Positions 1-9,000 of a DNA stretch of 64,000 bases are shown here, piece by piece. The stretch comes from JALYXV01 sp963791545 (lineage in GTDB: Bacteria > Actinomycetota > Acidimicrobiia > Acidimicrobiales > Palsa-688), in contig CAWBSR010000018.1 in assembly GCA_963791545.1 (NCBI GenBank), positions 372,001 to 436,000 on the forward strand, in the 5' to 3' direction. The notes under the pieces were generated by a model. The model searched no databases. It was given only the letters and a program-made list of their open reading frames with translations, and was not told the DNA's origin. Made by a program: the position numbers and the translations under genes. Each line of letters opens with the position of its first letter. The first letter of the stretch is position 1.

Positions 1-416
1 TCGAAGACCAACTCCTCGGGCCAGCCCGCCACCAGCGGAATGGGGCCCCGGTCCTCGTCGGGGTCGTCGCCGCCGGCCGCCCCACGGTCCGGGTCGGTCC
101 GCGGGTCGACCTCGACCCACAGCCGCACCGGGGCGATGGGACCGGTCAGGCCCGCCCACAGGCTGACGGCGGGTGCCTGTTCGATCTCGCGCTGGCTGCC
201 GACCACCGACTCGGCGGCACATCCGATCAGCAAGGTGGGCCCCAGCAGACGCGTTACCGCATCGGCCGCTTCTTCCAGTGCCTCGGTGTGGGGCCGGGTG
301 ACGAACAACACCGCAAGATCGGGATGGCGGCCCACTTGCTCGATGACCTGCCCGATCACCTCACCGGTAGCGTGGGCGGTATCGGGGTGGGTGGACAGGC
401 TCGAGGCGAAACGCAC
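1..416 (-). CDS. FIST N-domain sensory protein, N-terminal part (runs off window)
   Basis: Partial protein of about 138 residues, cut by the window start. It reads VRFASSLSTHPDT, then LAVLFVTRPHTEALEEAAD and TLLIGCAAESVVG followed by an acidic 'SQREIEQ' turn. That order matches the FIST N-terminal domain, a putative small-ligand sensor found alone or with signalling outputs. An in-frame stop at 429-431 forces the GTG start at 416. It lies 13 bases after the 136-residue gene on the same strand, so the two are probably cotranscribed. The output domain, if any, is outside the window. The family call is from motif recall only. Confidence 0.72.
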   Translation of the reverse strand, partial: MRFASSLSTHPDTAHATGEVIGQVIEQVGRHPDLAVLFVTRPHTEALEEAADAVTRLLGPTLLIGCAAESVVGSQREIEQAPAVSLWAGLTGPIAPVRLWVEVDPRTDPDRGAAGGDDPDEDRGPIPLVAGWPEELVF

Positions 417-428
417 CGAAGTCGTCGG

Positions 429-839
429 TCAGACCACCGGCAGCAGCGTGAGAGGCACCGTCGTGACCGGGCCACCGGGAAGGAGGCGGCAGTTGGCCTC
501 GATGGTTCCGTAGTCCTTGAACGCCAGCTCGGCCCGCACCAGCCGATAGGTGAACTTGCCCGGATCGACACTGAAGGGGGACACGTTGCGCGCCACCTCC
601 TCGCCGCCCGCTTCGGTGCCGTGGGTGAACACCACCTCGAGGGTCCCCTGTCCGGCCTCGTTGGGGCGGCAGCGAACCAGCACGATCAGGTGTGGTTGCA
701 CCGTGACCGGCGGCGGCGTTGGAGCCGGGAGCGAGAACATGATCCCGGTGAGATCGATCCGGGTCGAGGGGCCGGGGACCGATCGCAGGTTGATGCTCTC
801 GGCGAACACAGCAGAGACGATGTCCATCGGACCCGTCAC
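429..839 (-). CDS. Conserved hypothetical protein, DUF6941-like
   Basis: A 136-residue protein with no signal peptide or membrane segment. The pattern of an N-terminal 'AVFAES' strand, a central hydrophobic strand (HLIVLVRC) and a C-terminal 'DYGTIEANCRL' strand ending in a PLTL-type motif resembles the DUF6941 family of small beta-rich actinobacterial proteins. No catalytic residues are evident. It precedes the FIST gene by 13 bases. M1 or M5 could be the start. The DUF assignment is tentative. Confidence 0.55.
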   Translation of the reverse strand: MTGPMDIVSAVFAESINLRSVPGPSTRIDLTGIMFSLPAPTPPPVTVQPHLIVLVRCRPNEAGQGTLEVVFTHGTEAGGEEVARNVSPFSVDPGKFTYRLVRAELAFKDYGTIEANCRLLPGGPVTTVPLTLLPVV

Positions 840-860
840 GCTACTCGGGCTGCTCGGCTT

Positions 861-920
861 GCGGGCCGGGGCGGGCCGGGGCGGGCCGGGGCGGGCCGGG
901 ACGGGCCGGGGCGGGCCGGG
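861..920. repeat. Six tandem copies of a 10-bp GC repeat
   Basis: The decamer gcgggccggg is repeated six times without gaps; the fifth copy starts with a instead of g. It fills the space upstream of the minus-strand gene that starts at 839, so it lies in that gene's leader or promoter region. One strand is G-rich with regular GGG runs. Confidence 0.9.
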
Positions 921-971
921 ACACCCGCCTCCCCAGTACCTAAGGGGCCTGCCAGTCGGCGGGAGCGCTGA

Positions 972-1841
972 TCAGGCGGCGACCCTCTTGCGCTCGTCTT
1001 TCTTGGCGCCGGCGTCGTAGACGGCGATCCGGGGGGCGGAGTGACGGATGGTCAACCAGCCCAGCCGGCGGCCGATCCGGAGGGCGGGCCAGGCGGGATC
1101 GAACTCGCGCCGGGCGAGGGCCAGATGGGCCGAGGTGGGGGCGGCGTGGTGGTTGTTGTGCAGCCCCTCGCCCGCCGTCATCCACGCCAGCCACTGGCTG
1201 TTGGTGGCGAAGCCGCGGTAGGGGCGGCGGCCATAGCGGTGGCCGATGGCGTTGACGGCGCTGTTGAGCATCAGATAGGTAACGGTATGGATGGCCGCCG
1301 CCAGCAGGCCGAGCCACCAGCCGAAGAACAGGCACAACAAGCCGATGCCGAGCGCCAGCCCCAGCAGGGCGTGGTCGAACAGCACGCTGTCCCAGCGGTC
1401 GGCGGGGATGTCCCGGGCGTAGCGGGCCACCGTGGCCGGGTCGTTGGCCACCTTGCGGTACATGGCGACATTGCCGAACTGCACCGCCGCGAAGCCCCGC
1501 AGCACCGGGGAATGGGGATCACCGGGTTCGTCGGTATGGGCGTGGTGCTTGCGGTGCACCGCAACCCATTGCCGGGGCTTGATGCCGGTCGTGATCCACA
1601 GCACCGTCCGGCAGGCGAAGGCGGCCCCGGGGCGCAGCTGCAAGGCCCGGTGCGACAGGCCACGGTGGAGGTAGACGGTGGTTAGAAAAAGGGCCAGCTG
1701 GCACACGGCCAAGCCGGCAAGGATCGCGAGGGCGATTGCGGGCACCAGTCCAAGGTATCTACCTACCGGTAAGTAGGCAACTTCGGGACCGCTCGACGAC
1801 TCAGCAGGCGGCGGTGGCCCCGGGAGCGCAGAGGTACTCAT
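972..1841 (-). CDS. Membrane fatty acid (acyl-CoA) desaturase
   Basis: 289-residue integral membrane di-iron desaturase. It shows the three histidine clusters of the family: HRGLSH (59-64), HRKHH (96-100) and HNNHH (228-232), plus the NAIGH element (198-202) that supplies an extra ligand in stearoyl-CoA desaturases. Hydrophobic stretches lie at about 31-55, 73-86, 155-180 and 182-196. It would introduce a delta-9-type double bond into acyl chains at the membrane, using oxygen and an electron donor. The ATG at 1841 overlaps the end of the prepilin-like gene by 41 bases; a GTG at 1781 is an alternative start nearer the first membrane segment. The exact substrate and regiospecificity are not visible. 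Confidence 0.88.
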   Translation of the reverse strand: MSTSALPGPPPPAESSSGPEVAYLPVGRYLGLVPAIALAILAGLAVCQLALFLTTVYLHRGLSHRALQLRPGAAFACRTVLWITTGIKPRQWVAVHRKHHAHTDEPGDPHSPVLRGFAAVQFGNVAMYRKVANDPATVARYARDIPADRWDSVLFDHALLGLALGIGLLCLFFGWWLGLLAAAIHTVTYLMLNSAVNAIGHRYGRRPYRGFATNSQWLAWMTAGEGLHNNHHAAPTSAHLALARREFDPAWPALRIGRRLGWLTIRHSAPRIAVYDAGAKKDERKRVAA

Positions 1842-3210
1842 CGTTGATCAGCGGCACGAAGCCGGTCGGCGTCGGTCCTGCACCCGCGGCGGGGAAGGCG
1901 AAGTCGGGCGGGTAGGTGACGGCACCGGTACTGGCGGGTGTGGTGCTCACCAGCTGGGCGATCAGATTGGTGGTGGCGGAGGTGGCGACGTTGCCGCCGG
2001 CCACCTGGCCCACGATGGTCCCACCGATGGTGACGGTACCTGACCCGTAGGCGAACACCTGGGCCGAGGCTCCCGCGTCGGAGAGGGTCAGGTTGCCGTT
2101 GGGCACGATCAGATACAGCTGGGAGGGGCCCGGGCCGGTGTAGGAGGGCAGCGTCACTGTCAGGTTGCCGGAGCCATTGATGATGATGGCCACCGCCCCG
2201 GTGCCGACCCCGCTCGGCGCGGACGTGCAGGAGGCGGTCAGGACATAGAGCCCGGTCAGGACGCCATTGGCCGGACAGGCGGTCGTCGCCGAGCCAGCCC
2301 CGGTCAGGCTCATCCAGTCAGCGAGGCTGTAGTTGAACGTCGGGACCGGCGGCGGGGTCGGAAGCTGGACCGTCCCCACCCGGGAACTTCCGACCGTCGA
2401 CACCGGGGAGCCGGCAAGGTTGACCGCGGTGCCCTCCACATAGCCGCTCACGTTGCTGCTAGTGAGCGTGACCGTCTTGGCCGACACCACGTTGCCGCTC
2501 ACCGGGTTGTTCGTCAGTGCGATGTTGTCCCATGAGGACAAGGAAGCGGTCGTTTGACCCGACGAGAGCGGCAGCGACCCGCTTGAGAGAGCTACGGGAC
2601 CGACGGAACGAACCGATTGGGGACCATCGGCGGTGATGGTGAGGGGACTGGCACTGCCAGCCGATAGCCCGCCGCTCTTGAGGGTGAGGATGGCATCGGG
2701 AAAGCCGTAGCCACCGTTGCTGGTGGCTCCGGCCGGCTGCAGGGTGACGTGGGCGACAATGGTGCGAATCGCAGCAGTAGCCGGGATGGGGCTGGGAACG
2801 GTGGTCGAGGGTGTGGTTCCGTAGCCGGCCGCGTAGCCGGTCGCGATAATCGTGCGACTCGGATTGCTCGGGATCGTGCAACTGGACTTGCCGGTCTCGG
2901 TCATGGTGACCGTGAACCACTGCAAGGGCAGCGACGAACCCGGCAGGACCCCGCCGGTGATCGGAGTGCACGTGGCGCCGCTCGATGTGGGTTGGCTGGC
3001 CAGGCTCGCCAGTTCCGCCTGTAACCCGTAGTCGGCGGCGTGAAGCGCCGCGGTCAGGTTGCGCTGGTCGGAGCTCTGGCTGTTGGAATGCACGGCGAGG
3101 GCGAGGGAGGCTGTGACCACCACCGTGCAGATCATCATGATGAGCAGGGCGGAGATCATGGCGATGCCCTGCTCGTCGCGGGCGGGTCGGGTCCTGCGAG
3201 CGGTGGTCAT
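1801..3210 (-). CDS. PilX-like prepilin/pilus assembly protein
   Basis: 469-residue protein. Residues about 15-45 (DEQGIAMISALLIMM and following) form a class III-signal-like head: charged N-terminus, Gly, then a hydrophobic helix, as in PilX/PulK-type minor pilins. The rest is Ser/Thr/Gly-rich beta structure with a repetitive hydrophobic C-terminal part (NGSGNLTVTLP, GNLTLSDAGA) resembling the DUF7305-type domain of such proteins. The ATG at 3210 is chosen because it overlaps the upstream TGA as ATGA; the frame stays open upstream but reads as the antisense-frame shadow of the neighbour. Third gene of a three-gene prepilin operon. Confidence 0.75.
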   Translation of the reverse strand: MTTARRTRPARDEQGIAMISALLIMMICTVVVTASLALAVHSNSQSSDQRNLTAALHAADYGLQAELASLASQPTSSGATCTPITGGVLPGSSLPLQWFTVTMTETGKSSCTIPSNPSRTIIATGYAAGYGTTPSTTVPSPIPATAAIRTIVAHVTLQPAGATSNGGYGFPDAILTLKSGGLSAGSASPLTITADGPQSVRSVGPVALSSGSLPLSSGQTTASLSSWDNIALTNNPVSGNVVSAKTVTLTSSNVSGYVEGTAVNLAGSPVSTVGSSRVGTVQLPTPPPVPTFNYSLADWMSLTGAGSATTACPANGVLTGLYVLTASCTSAPSGVGTGAVAIIINGSGNLTVTLPSYTGPGPSQLYLIVPNGNLTLSDAGASAQVFAYGSGTVTIGGTIVGQVAGGNVATSATTNLIAQLVSTTPASTGAVTYPPDFAFPAAGAGPTPTGFVPLINDEYLCAPGATAAC

Positions 3211-3872
3211 GAGCATTGGGCGGTGAAAGAGGCGGCGGCCGCGGCCGAAGTGGTGGTCGTGGTCGAGCCGGCCCGGCCGGTGGCGGTCGTTTTCAGCTCG
3301 TTGACGGCGGAGGTCCCGTTCTGCACCTGGAGATCGATGGCGACGCTGCGAGGCGCCGCCCCGGCGATGGGAGCGCCGGCCGCGCTGGTTGGGACGCCCG
3401 AGGCCGTGAAGGGGTTGGCACCGGCGGGATTGGGGATGACGGCGCCCGCCGGTTGGCCACTCAGCTTGAGTGAGCTCATCAACGTCTGCCAACCGCCGCC
3501 CGCCGGCCACGAGCCGCTGGCCACGGTGCGGATCCGCCGTTGCAGGGTGAGGGGCTGGGGCGACGCCTGGGAGGCGACCCGGTACTCGACGCAACTCTGG
3601 GCGCTCGACTGGCCGATGATCAACTGGAGGTCGTTGCCGGGCGACACCACGTTGAGGACGCTGCTACCCAGCACGTCACGCTCCATTTGTTGAAGGATCA
3701 GCGCTGCCGTGTCAAGGGCGCCCGAGCGGTCACTCTGGCGCCCGAAGGTTCTCAGGGTCCCGGTCAGCAGGGGTGCCAGAATCGCAATGACGACGAGCAG
3801 GATGGCTGTGGTGATCATGACCTCGATCAAGGTGTAGCCGCTCTGCTGCGGTGGGTGAGGCTGGTGGTTCAC
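3207..3872 (-). CDS. PilW/PulJ-like prepilin
   Basis: 221-residue protein with a type IV prepilin head: short hydrophilic leader, then SGYTLIEVMITTAILLVVIA, with Glu at the +5 position expected after peptidase cleavage and methylation. The remainder is a predicted extracytoplasmic beta domain ending in a Thr/Ala-rich stretch and Cys. It overlaps both neighbours by 4 bases (ATGA), so the trio is translationally coupled. Likely a minor pilin; no PilD peptidase, ATPase or PilC is in the window. Confidence 0.78.
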   Translation of the reverse strand: MNHQPHPPQQSGYTLIEVMITTAILLVVIAILAPLLTGTLRTFGRQSDRSGALDTAALILQQMERDVLGSSVLNVVSPGNDLQLIIGQSSAQSCVEYRVASQASPQPLTLQRRIRTVASGSWPAGGGWQTLMSSLKLSGQPAGAVIPNPAGANPFTASGVPTSAAGAPIAGAAPRSVAIDLQVQNGTSAVNELKTTATGRAGSTTTTTSAAAAASFTAQCS

Positions 3873-5587
3873 GAGTAGCTCGCGCTGGCCGAGACGGTGC
3901 CCAGATTGACTGTGATGTTTACGGCGAGGAGACCGGCCAGCGAAACGGCAACGGTGAGCGCGATGGGCGCGGTTACCAGCGCCGAGTTGCCGCTCGGAGT
4001 TGCCGAGCCGACCGTCAGGTTGGCGGTGACGCCCAGGTTGCCGAGGACCGTCGACACCGTCGTGGTGGCGTTGGAAACGGGCGCCAGGATGTTGCCCGCC
4101 CCGAGCGGCACTGGGTTTCCCAACACCGTGATGCTGAGAGCCGTGGAGCTCGCCTTGCCCGAGTTGCTGATGCCCGGGCCGGCAGCGGCCGACGCGGCCG
4201 CCTGGAAACCCTTGATCTGCAGCAGCGGACGGCTGAGAAGGGGAAGAACCGAGATATCACTGAACGACTTCTGGGCCTGGGCCACGATCGACGGACCGAG
4301 GAACGACGATGCCGGCTGGGTCACCCCGGTCGAACCGACGACCGCGGGGTTGGCGCTCGACGGTAGGGCGTTGGCGCAACCGGCTCCGGGGCTCGATTGC
4401 TGGCACACGGTGGCCATGTCAGGAGTGCCGTTGCCCAACGGGGTGATGCTGATCAGCGATGTCGCAGTACTCCCGAGCGTCACGCCGAGAAGGTTGAGCA
4501 AGGACAGATTCAGCCCCAGCGACAGCGGGCCGGTCTGGGAGGCGTAGCCCTGAGCATAAGGAAGCGACGAGTTCGGCATGGTCTGGCCGGACAGGTTGGC
4601 GGCCCCGGCGGCCGAGCTTGCCGCGATCGCCTTCGTGGTACCCGTAAGCCCGGCGCCGCCGGTGAACCCGAGCTGTCCGACGTCAATCAGGTTCAGTATC
4701 GATTGCTGGGTCTGGCCGATGACTCCGTTGTCCGATTGCGTGTCGGATTTTGGCCCGTCGATGCCCTGACCGGCGGTCGAGGTCGCCGTGACCTTCGACT
4801 CCGGAGTGGAGAGGAGGGGCTGGTTGAGCAGTTGCAGCTTGTTCTGCCCCACATCGCCCAGCGCGGTGGCGGAGCTGTCGACGCCGATGCCTGCGGTGGC
4901 GCTGCCGGGGCCGAACTGCACCTGCGCCAAGTTGAGCCCGAGGAGCGTCCCGCTCACCGAGATGTTGCCGGGGCTGTCGGTCGCCTGGGCGCTCCACGCG
5001 TGGCCGGTCCCCCTGGCGAGGGGGCCCGAGGCGAAGATGGTGCTCTCAATCTGCACCAACGCCGAGGCCCCCTTGACGGGGTGGTTCCACGACACCCGGA
5101 CGGTTGCGACTCTCGCCTGGGTGTTGCCGCTCGGGTCGAAGGTGAGGTAGCTGGAGATGGTGTAGGTGGCGGGCCCGGGCGACGAGGAGCCCACCGCCGG
5201 GGTGGTGGTCGAGCTGTGGGGGTAGAGGGGCGCGGGGGGAAGGGCCCCCGACGAGACGGTCGGGATGGTGCGCGGCGGTGAGCCGAACGTGCAGGAAGCC
5301 CCGCAGGTGACGAGGGAGTCGCCGGAAAGGTCGGTGACGCTCATGACCAGGTCGCTGAAGTTGAGGGCCCGGATCTGCTCCATGGCCTGGTTGGCCAGCT
5401 CGGTGGCGGTGTCCCGCTGGCGGCTGAAGCCGATCGAACCGAACGCCGAATACATGGTGCCGGCCAGCACCAATAGCGCGGTGGCGGTGATCACGAGGGC
5501 AACCAAAACCTCGACGAGGGTGAATCCCTCCTCGGGTTGGCGCCGCGACGGCCAGGACAAACGGCTCACTCTCCGATGTGGGGCCAC
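3869..5587 (-). CDS. PilV-like prepilin with long C-terminal domain
   Basis: 572-residue protein whose N-terminus (EEGFTLVEVLVALVITAT, about residues 19-36) is a canonical prepilin cleavage/methylation motif. The head is followed by a helix and a very large Ser/Thr/Gly-rich region, several times the size of a usual PilV, with weakly repetitive blocks rich in LGLNLAQ- and LLGVTLGS-like strands. This may be a tip adhesin or structural minor pilin. First gene of the operon, divergent from the TetR gene across 83 bases. Confidence 0.75.
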   Translation of the reverse strand: MAPHRRVSRLSWPSRRQPEEGFTLVEVLVALVITATALLVLAGTMYSAFGSIGFSRQRDTATELANQAMEQIRALNFSDLVMSVTDLSGDSLVTCGASCTFGSPPRTIPTVSSGALPPAPLYPHSSTTTPAVGSSSPGPATYTISSYLTFDPSGNTQARVATVRVSWNHPVKGASALVQIESTIFASGPLARGTGHAWSAQATDSPGNISVSGTLLGLNLAQVQFGPGSATAGIGVDSSATALGDVGQNKLQLLNQPLLSTPESKVTATSTAGQGIDGPKSDTQSDNGVIGQTQQSILNLIDVGQLGFTGGAGLTGTTKAIAASSAAGAANLSGQTMPNSSLPYAQGYASQTGPLSLGLNLSLLNLLGVTLGSTATSLISITPLGNGTPDMATVCQQSSPGAGCANALPSSANPAVVGSTGVTQPASSFLGPSIVAQAQKSFSDISVLPLLSRPLLQIKGFQAAASAAAGPGISNSGKASSTALSITVLGNPVPLGAGNILAPVSNATTTVSTVLGNLGVTANLTVGSATPSGNSALVTAPIALTVAVSLAGLLAVNITVNLGTVSASASYS

Positions 5588-5660
5588 GGTGGGAACATCG
5601 CCACCGAAACGTCACCACTTGAGCCGAATCTCACGGATTCCTTATCGTCGGCCGGTACCC

Positions 5661-5671
5661 TAAGGTCCTTA
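5661..5671. promoter_or_regulatory. Small palindrome/-10-like box overlapping a TetR gene start
   Basis: TAAGG T CCTTA is a perfect 5+1+5 palindrome whose last base is the A of the ATG at 5671. The left half plus spacer (TAAGGT) also fits the TANNNT -10 consensus. It could be an autoregulatory operator, a leaderless promoter, or both. It sits in the gap shared with the divergent prepilin operon. No binding evidence. Confidence 0.35.
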
Positions 5672-6300
5672 TGGCCCTAACGACGGGCACTGCCCCGACC
5701 TCCGGGTCCACCCGGGAGGCCATTCTCGCTTCAGCGCTGCGACGGTTCGCGGAGCATGGCTACGACGGCACGTCCCTGAACGACATCGCCCAGGACGTCG
5801 GGATCCGGCGTCCCAGTCTGCTCTACCACTTCCAGTCGAAGGAAGCACTGTACCGAGAGGTGTTCGAAACCGCCCTGGCCGACTGGTTCCGGCGCATCCA
5901 GCACTCGGCGCCGTCGCCGCGAGACGGTTGGGCCCAGGTCGACCGGGTGCTCGACGACAGCTTCGATTTCTTCCGCGAGAATCCTGATTTCGTACGGCTG
6001 TTCCGCCGGGAGGCGCTGGAAGGCGGCAGCCGCCTGGCCTCAGAGCTGGCAACCGTGTTGCGGCCCGAGCTGGACCGGGCCGCCGGGTTCCTGTCGAAGG
6101 AGATGGCGGCGGGGCGGTTCCGCAGCCACGACCCGGCCCAACTGCTGCTCACCGGCTACGGCGCCCTGCTGAGCTACTTCAGCGACGTGCCCTTCCTCGA
6201 GACGCTTCTGGCCCGGGATCCCCTGTCGGCAGACGCACTGGACCAGCGCCTGGAGCATGTGCGGGTCTTTTTCCGGGCCGCGCTCGAGCCAACCGCCTGA
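5671..6300 (+). CDS. TetR/AcrR-family transcriptional regulator
   Basis: 209 residues. The N-terminal helix-turn-helix spans about 16-62: REAILASALRRFAEHGYDG, TSLNDIAQDVGI, then RRPSLLYHFQSKEALY, the standard TetR recognition helix. The C-terminal part is a helical ligand/dimer domain with no recognised ligand. Start is the ATG at 5671 with no Shine-Dalgarno sequence, consistent with leaderless transcription from the overlapping box. It may control the divergent prepilin genes or itself; this is inference. Confidence 0.9.
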   Translation: MALTTGTAPTSGSTREAILASALRRFAEHGYDGTSLNDIAQDVGIRRPSLLYHFQSKEALYREVFETALADWFRRIQHSAPSPRDGWAQVDRVLDDSFDFFRENPDFVRLFRREALEGGSRLASELATVLRPELDRAAGFLSKEMAAGRFRSHDPAQLLLTGYGALLSYFSDVPFLETLLARDPLSADALDQRLEHVRVFFRAALEPTA

Positions 6301-6338
6301 CAAAGCTCGGTCGCAGGCAATCAGTACGCTGCCCCGCC

Positions 6339-7778
6339 GTGCCATGGAGGCGTCATTCCGGGGGGTTCCTGACGGTCTTCCTGGTGGCCGCCTTGATGGG
6401 ATCCGTCCGTGCGGCCTCGGCGGCTTCCGCTCAGGCCGGTCCCGCCCCGACGCCGCCCTCAAGTCGCGAGACGCCGGTGCTCTCGATGCGCCGGGTCCCG
6501 GAGCTCCTGGCCCTCGTCGCGGGCATCTCCAGGCTCGACACCGCTCTCGACGCCGCCCTGTCCGACCCCAAACTGGGGGCCGTCTCCGCCAACACCTGCC
6601 TCACAGTGCAGGCGGGCCCGATGCCGCTGTACGTCCACAACCCGACGATGCCGCTCATCCCGGCCTCCAATCTGAAACTGCTGACCGCGACCGCCGCCCT
6701 CGACCTCCTCCCGTCCGGCCAGCGCTTCGTCACCACGGTGAAGGCCGACACCGCCCCCACCAACGGAACGGTGACCGGCAATCTGTATCTGGTCGGCGGG
6801 GGGGATCCGCTCCTGCGCACCCCTGACTACGTCGCCGCGTTGCACACCCCCGAGCAGATCTACGACAACCTGGCCACCCTGGCCGATCGAGTCAAGGCGG
6901 CGGGTGTGACCACCATCAGCGGCGCCGTGGTCGGCGACGAGTCCCGGTACGACAGCCAGCGGGGTGTGGCGACCTGGCCGCCCCGGTACCTGGCAACAGG
7001 CGAGGTCGGCCCGCTCAGCGCATTGGCGGTCAACGACGGCTTCGCCGCCTTCAAACCGACACTGGTGCCGGCGGGACAACCGGCCCAGCAGGCGGCAGCC
7101 ACCTTCACCACTTTGTTGCAGGCGCGAGGTGTCACGGTGGCGGGACCGGCCGCCGCGGGGACGGCCCCACCCCCGGCTGTGAAGGTCGCCGAACTGGCAT
7201 CGGCCGCCCTCGCCGATGTCGTCGGCGAGATCCTTCGGCGCAGCGACAACAACGGCGCGGAACTGATCACCAAGGAGCTGGGCCGCCATGCCAATCCCGC
7301 CACACCCACCACCAAAGCCGGGGTAACGGCCATCCAGACCGACATCGCGGCCGACGGGCTGGCCACCGACGGCCTCCACCTGGTGGACGGGTCGGGGCTT
7401 GACCGCGGCAACCGGGTCACCTGCCAGTTGATGCTCGCCATCTTGATGCGCAGCGGTTCCGATGGCGTCGTGGCGCATGCCCTTCCCGTGGCCGGCAAGT
7501 CGGGGACCCTCATCGACCGAATGGCCGGCACCCCCGCCGCCGGCCGGCTGCGGGCCAAGACCGGCAGTTTGGACGGCGTGGCGGCACTGAGCGGCTTCGT
7601 GACCCCTGCTCCCGGCTCCCCTTCACCGAACGGGGCGGCCCGCCCCAGCGCTGTGGTTTTCTCCCTCATCACCAACGCCGCGCCCAATGTGGCGGCGGGC
7701 GAAATACTCGGCAATCAGGTCGGCGTGGCCCTCGCCCAGTTCCCTCAGGTTCCCCCCATCTCGGCGTTGGCGCCATGA
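6339..7778 (+). CDS. dacB: D-alanyl-D-alanine carboxypeptidase/endopeptidase (PBP4, peptidase S13)
   Basis: 479 residues. An N-terminal signal peptide (about 1-29) is followed by a serine DD-peptidase with all three penicillin-binding motifs: SNLK (Ser110, Lys113), SDN (302-304) and KTG (407-409). The large insert between the first two motifs is typical of class C low-molecular-mass PBPs. It trims or cleaves peptidoglycan cross-links outside the membrane. The start is GTG 6339, eight bases after a TACGCT -10-like box and without a clear ribosome site. The Lon-N gene overlaps its stop by 4 bases. Confidence 0.9.
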   Translation: MPWRRHSGGFLTVFLVAALMGSVRAASAASAQAGPAPTPPSSRETPVLSMRRVPELLALVAGISRLDTALDAALSDPKLGAVSANTCLTVQAGPMPLYVHNPTMPLIPASNLKLLTATAALDLLPSGQRFVTTVKADTAPTNGTVTGNLYLVGGGDPLLRTPDYVAALHTPEQIYDNLATLADRVKAAGVTTISGAVVGDESRYDSQRGVATWPPRYLATGEVGPLSALAVNDGFAAFKPTLVPAGQPAQQAAATFTTLLQARGVTVAGPAAAGTAPPPAVKVAELASAALADVVGEILRRSDNNGAELITKELGRHANPATPTTKAGVTAIQTDIAADGLATDGLHLVDGSGLDRGNRVTCQLMLAILMRSGSDGVVAHALPVAGKSGTLIDRMAGTPAAGRLRAKTGSLDGVAALSGFVTPAPGSPSPNGAARPSAVVFSLITNAAPNVAAGEILGNQVGVALAQFPQVPPISALAP

Positions 7779-8401
7779 GTTTTCGGCTGCCCATGTTCCC
7801 GCTGGGGAGTGTCCTGGTGCCCCACAGCCTGGTGCCCCTCCACATCTTCGAGCCCCGGTACCGGGTCCTCATGTTCGACTGCCTGCGAGGCAAGAAGGAG
7901 TTCGGCGTGGTCCTCATCGAGCGGGGCTGGGAGGTGGGCGGCGAGGACCAGCGCTTCGCGGTGGCGACCGTGGCCCGCATCGCCCGGGCCACCGAGTTGC
8001 CCGACGGGCGGTGGATGGTGATCGCGGTCGGGACCCGCCGCGTCGATGTCGTGGAGTGGCTCCCCGACGATCCCTACCCGGTGGCCCTGGTCGAGGAGCG
8101 GGCCGATCCTGCCTGGCCGGGTGGGAGCGATGCCGACGCTGTCTTGCAGGCGGCAGAACGGGCCGTCCGCGGCACCCTCGCCTTGGCCGCCAAGGCCGGT
8201 GAGGCGGTACCCCCCGCCACCGTCGAGCTCTCCGCCGATCCCGCCGTGGCTGCCTGGCAGTTGTTGGCGGTGACCCCCCTCGCCAGTCTCGACACCCAGC
8301 GGTTGCTGGCCGTCGACGAGCCTGTCGCCCGCCTCCGGATGCTGACCGGGCTGGCCGAGGACCAGGCGCTCTTGCTCGCGTACCGTCTCGACCGTGAATA
8401 A
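7775..8401 (+). CDS. LON substrate-binding-domain protein
   Basis: 208-residue stand-alone Lon N-terminal (PUA-like) domain: FPLGSVLVPHSLVPLHIFE, then RYRVLMFDC and the FGVVLIERG strand, as in the family. The ATPase and protease parts of Lon are absent, as is usual for these small proteins of unknown partner. ATGA overlap with dacB implies coupling. The role is unknown; substrate recognition is inferred from the domain. Confidence 0.87.
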   Translation: MSFRLPMFPLGSVLVPHSLVPLHIFEPRYRVLMFDCLRGKKEFGVVLIERGWEVGGEDQRFAVATVARIARATELPDGRWMVIAVGTRRVDVVEWLPDDPYPVALVEERADPAWPGGSDADAVLQAAERAVRGTLALAAKAGEAVPPATVELSADPAVAAWQLLAVTPLASLDTQRLLAVDEPVARLRMLTGLAEDQALLLAYRLDRE

Positions 8402-8434
8402 TGGGTGACCAACATCCCCTGAGCGCCTCGAGAG

Positions 8435-8785
8435 GTGGCCTTGGCGTTACCTCGACAACCTAAAAAGTCGGGCAAAGACGACAGCCTGCCGGCTGAGTTC
8501 AAAGAACTCATCGACCTCATCGTCACCTATGCCAAACAGCAGACGATCGATCCGCTCAAGCAACTCGGTCGATGGGTGTTGTACGGGGTGGCGGGCGCGT
8601 TGTTGATCGGGGTCGGCCTGCTCCTCGTCGCCGTCGGCCTGCTGCGGGCCCTCGAGAGCGAGCTCGCCCCCCATCTGTCGGGCCACTGGTCGTGGGTGCC
8701 CTACGTGGTCACGGTCGTGTTTCTCGGGGCGCTGGTCGGGCTTATGGTGAGCCGAATGTCCCACGGGCCCGGGAGGGATCGCTGA
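8435..8785 (+). CDS. Holin-superfamily-III-like membrane protein
   Basis: 116 residues with a hydrophilic N-terminus (to about 30) and two membrane segments (about 47-70 and 85-107), the layout of actinobacterial 'phage holin family' (Holin-X type) proteins, which are chromosomal and not phage-derived. GTG start at 8435. Followed by a coupled small membrane protein. Function unknown. Confidence 0.7.
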   Translation: MALALPRQPKKSGKDDSLPAEFKELIDLIVTYAKQQTIDPLKQLGRWVLYGVAGALLIGVGLLLVAVGLLRALESELAPHLSGHWSWVPYVVTVVFLGALVGLMVSRMSHGPGRDR

Positions 8786-9000
8786 TGGCGAAGGACACCA
8801 AGAAGCCGGTCACCAAGGCCGACATCGAAGCCAAGCTGCGCGAGATCAAGGGCGACGCCGACGACGCGGTCGCGGGCGCCAAGCCGATCGCCGAGATCGC
8901 AGCCATCGGCGGGGTAATCCTCCTCATCCTGCTGGCGTACTTCCTGGGGCGCAGGAAGGGGAAAAAGAAGACCACCGTGGTCGAGATCCGTCGCGTATGA
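8785..9000 (+). CDS. Small single-pass membrane protein
   Basis: 71 residues: a charged N-terminal helix (KADIEAKLREIKGDADDA), one membrane segment (about 41-55, AAIGGVILLILLAYFLG) and a basic tail (RRKGKKK). The TGATG junction with the holin-like gene and a strong GGGAGGGA ribosome site at 8771-8778 set the start. Conserved in layout with the neighbours; function unknown. Confidence 0.75.
   Translation: MAKDTKKPVTKADIEAKLREIKGDADDAVAGAKPIAEIAAIGGVILLILLAYFLGRRKGKKKTTVVEIRRV

Noticed and set aside
3211..3594. N-terminal extension of the PilX-like protein
   Set aside because: The frame stays open but reads as an Arg/His-rich shadow of the PilW-like gene; ATG 3210 with ATGA overlap is the natural start.
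8435..8785. Prophage holin
   Set aside because: No phage genes nearby; the family is common as chromosomal actinobacterial membrane proteins.
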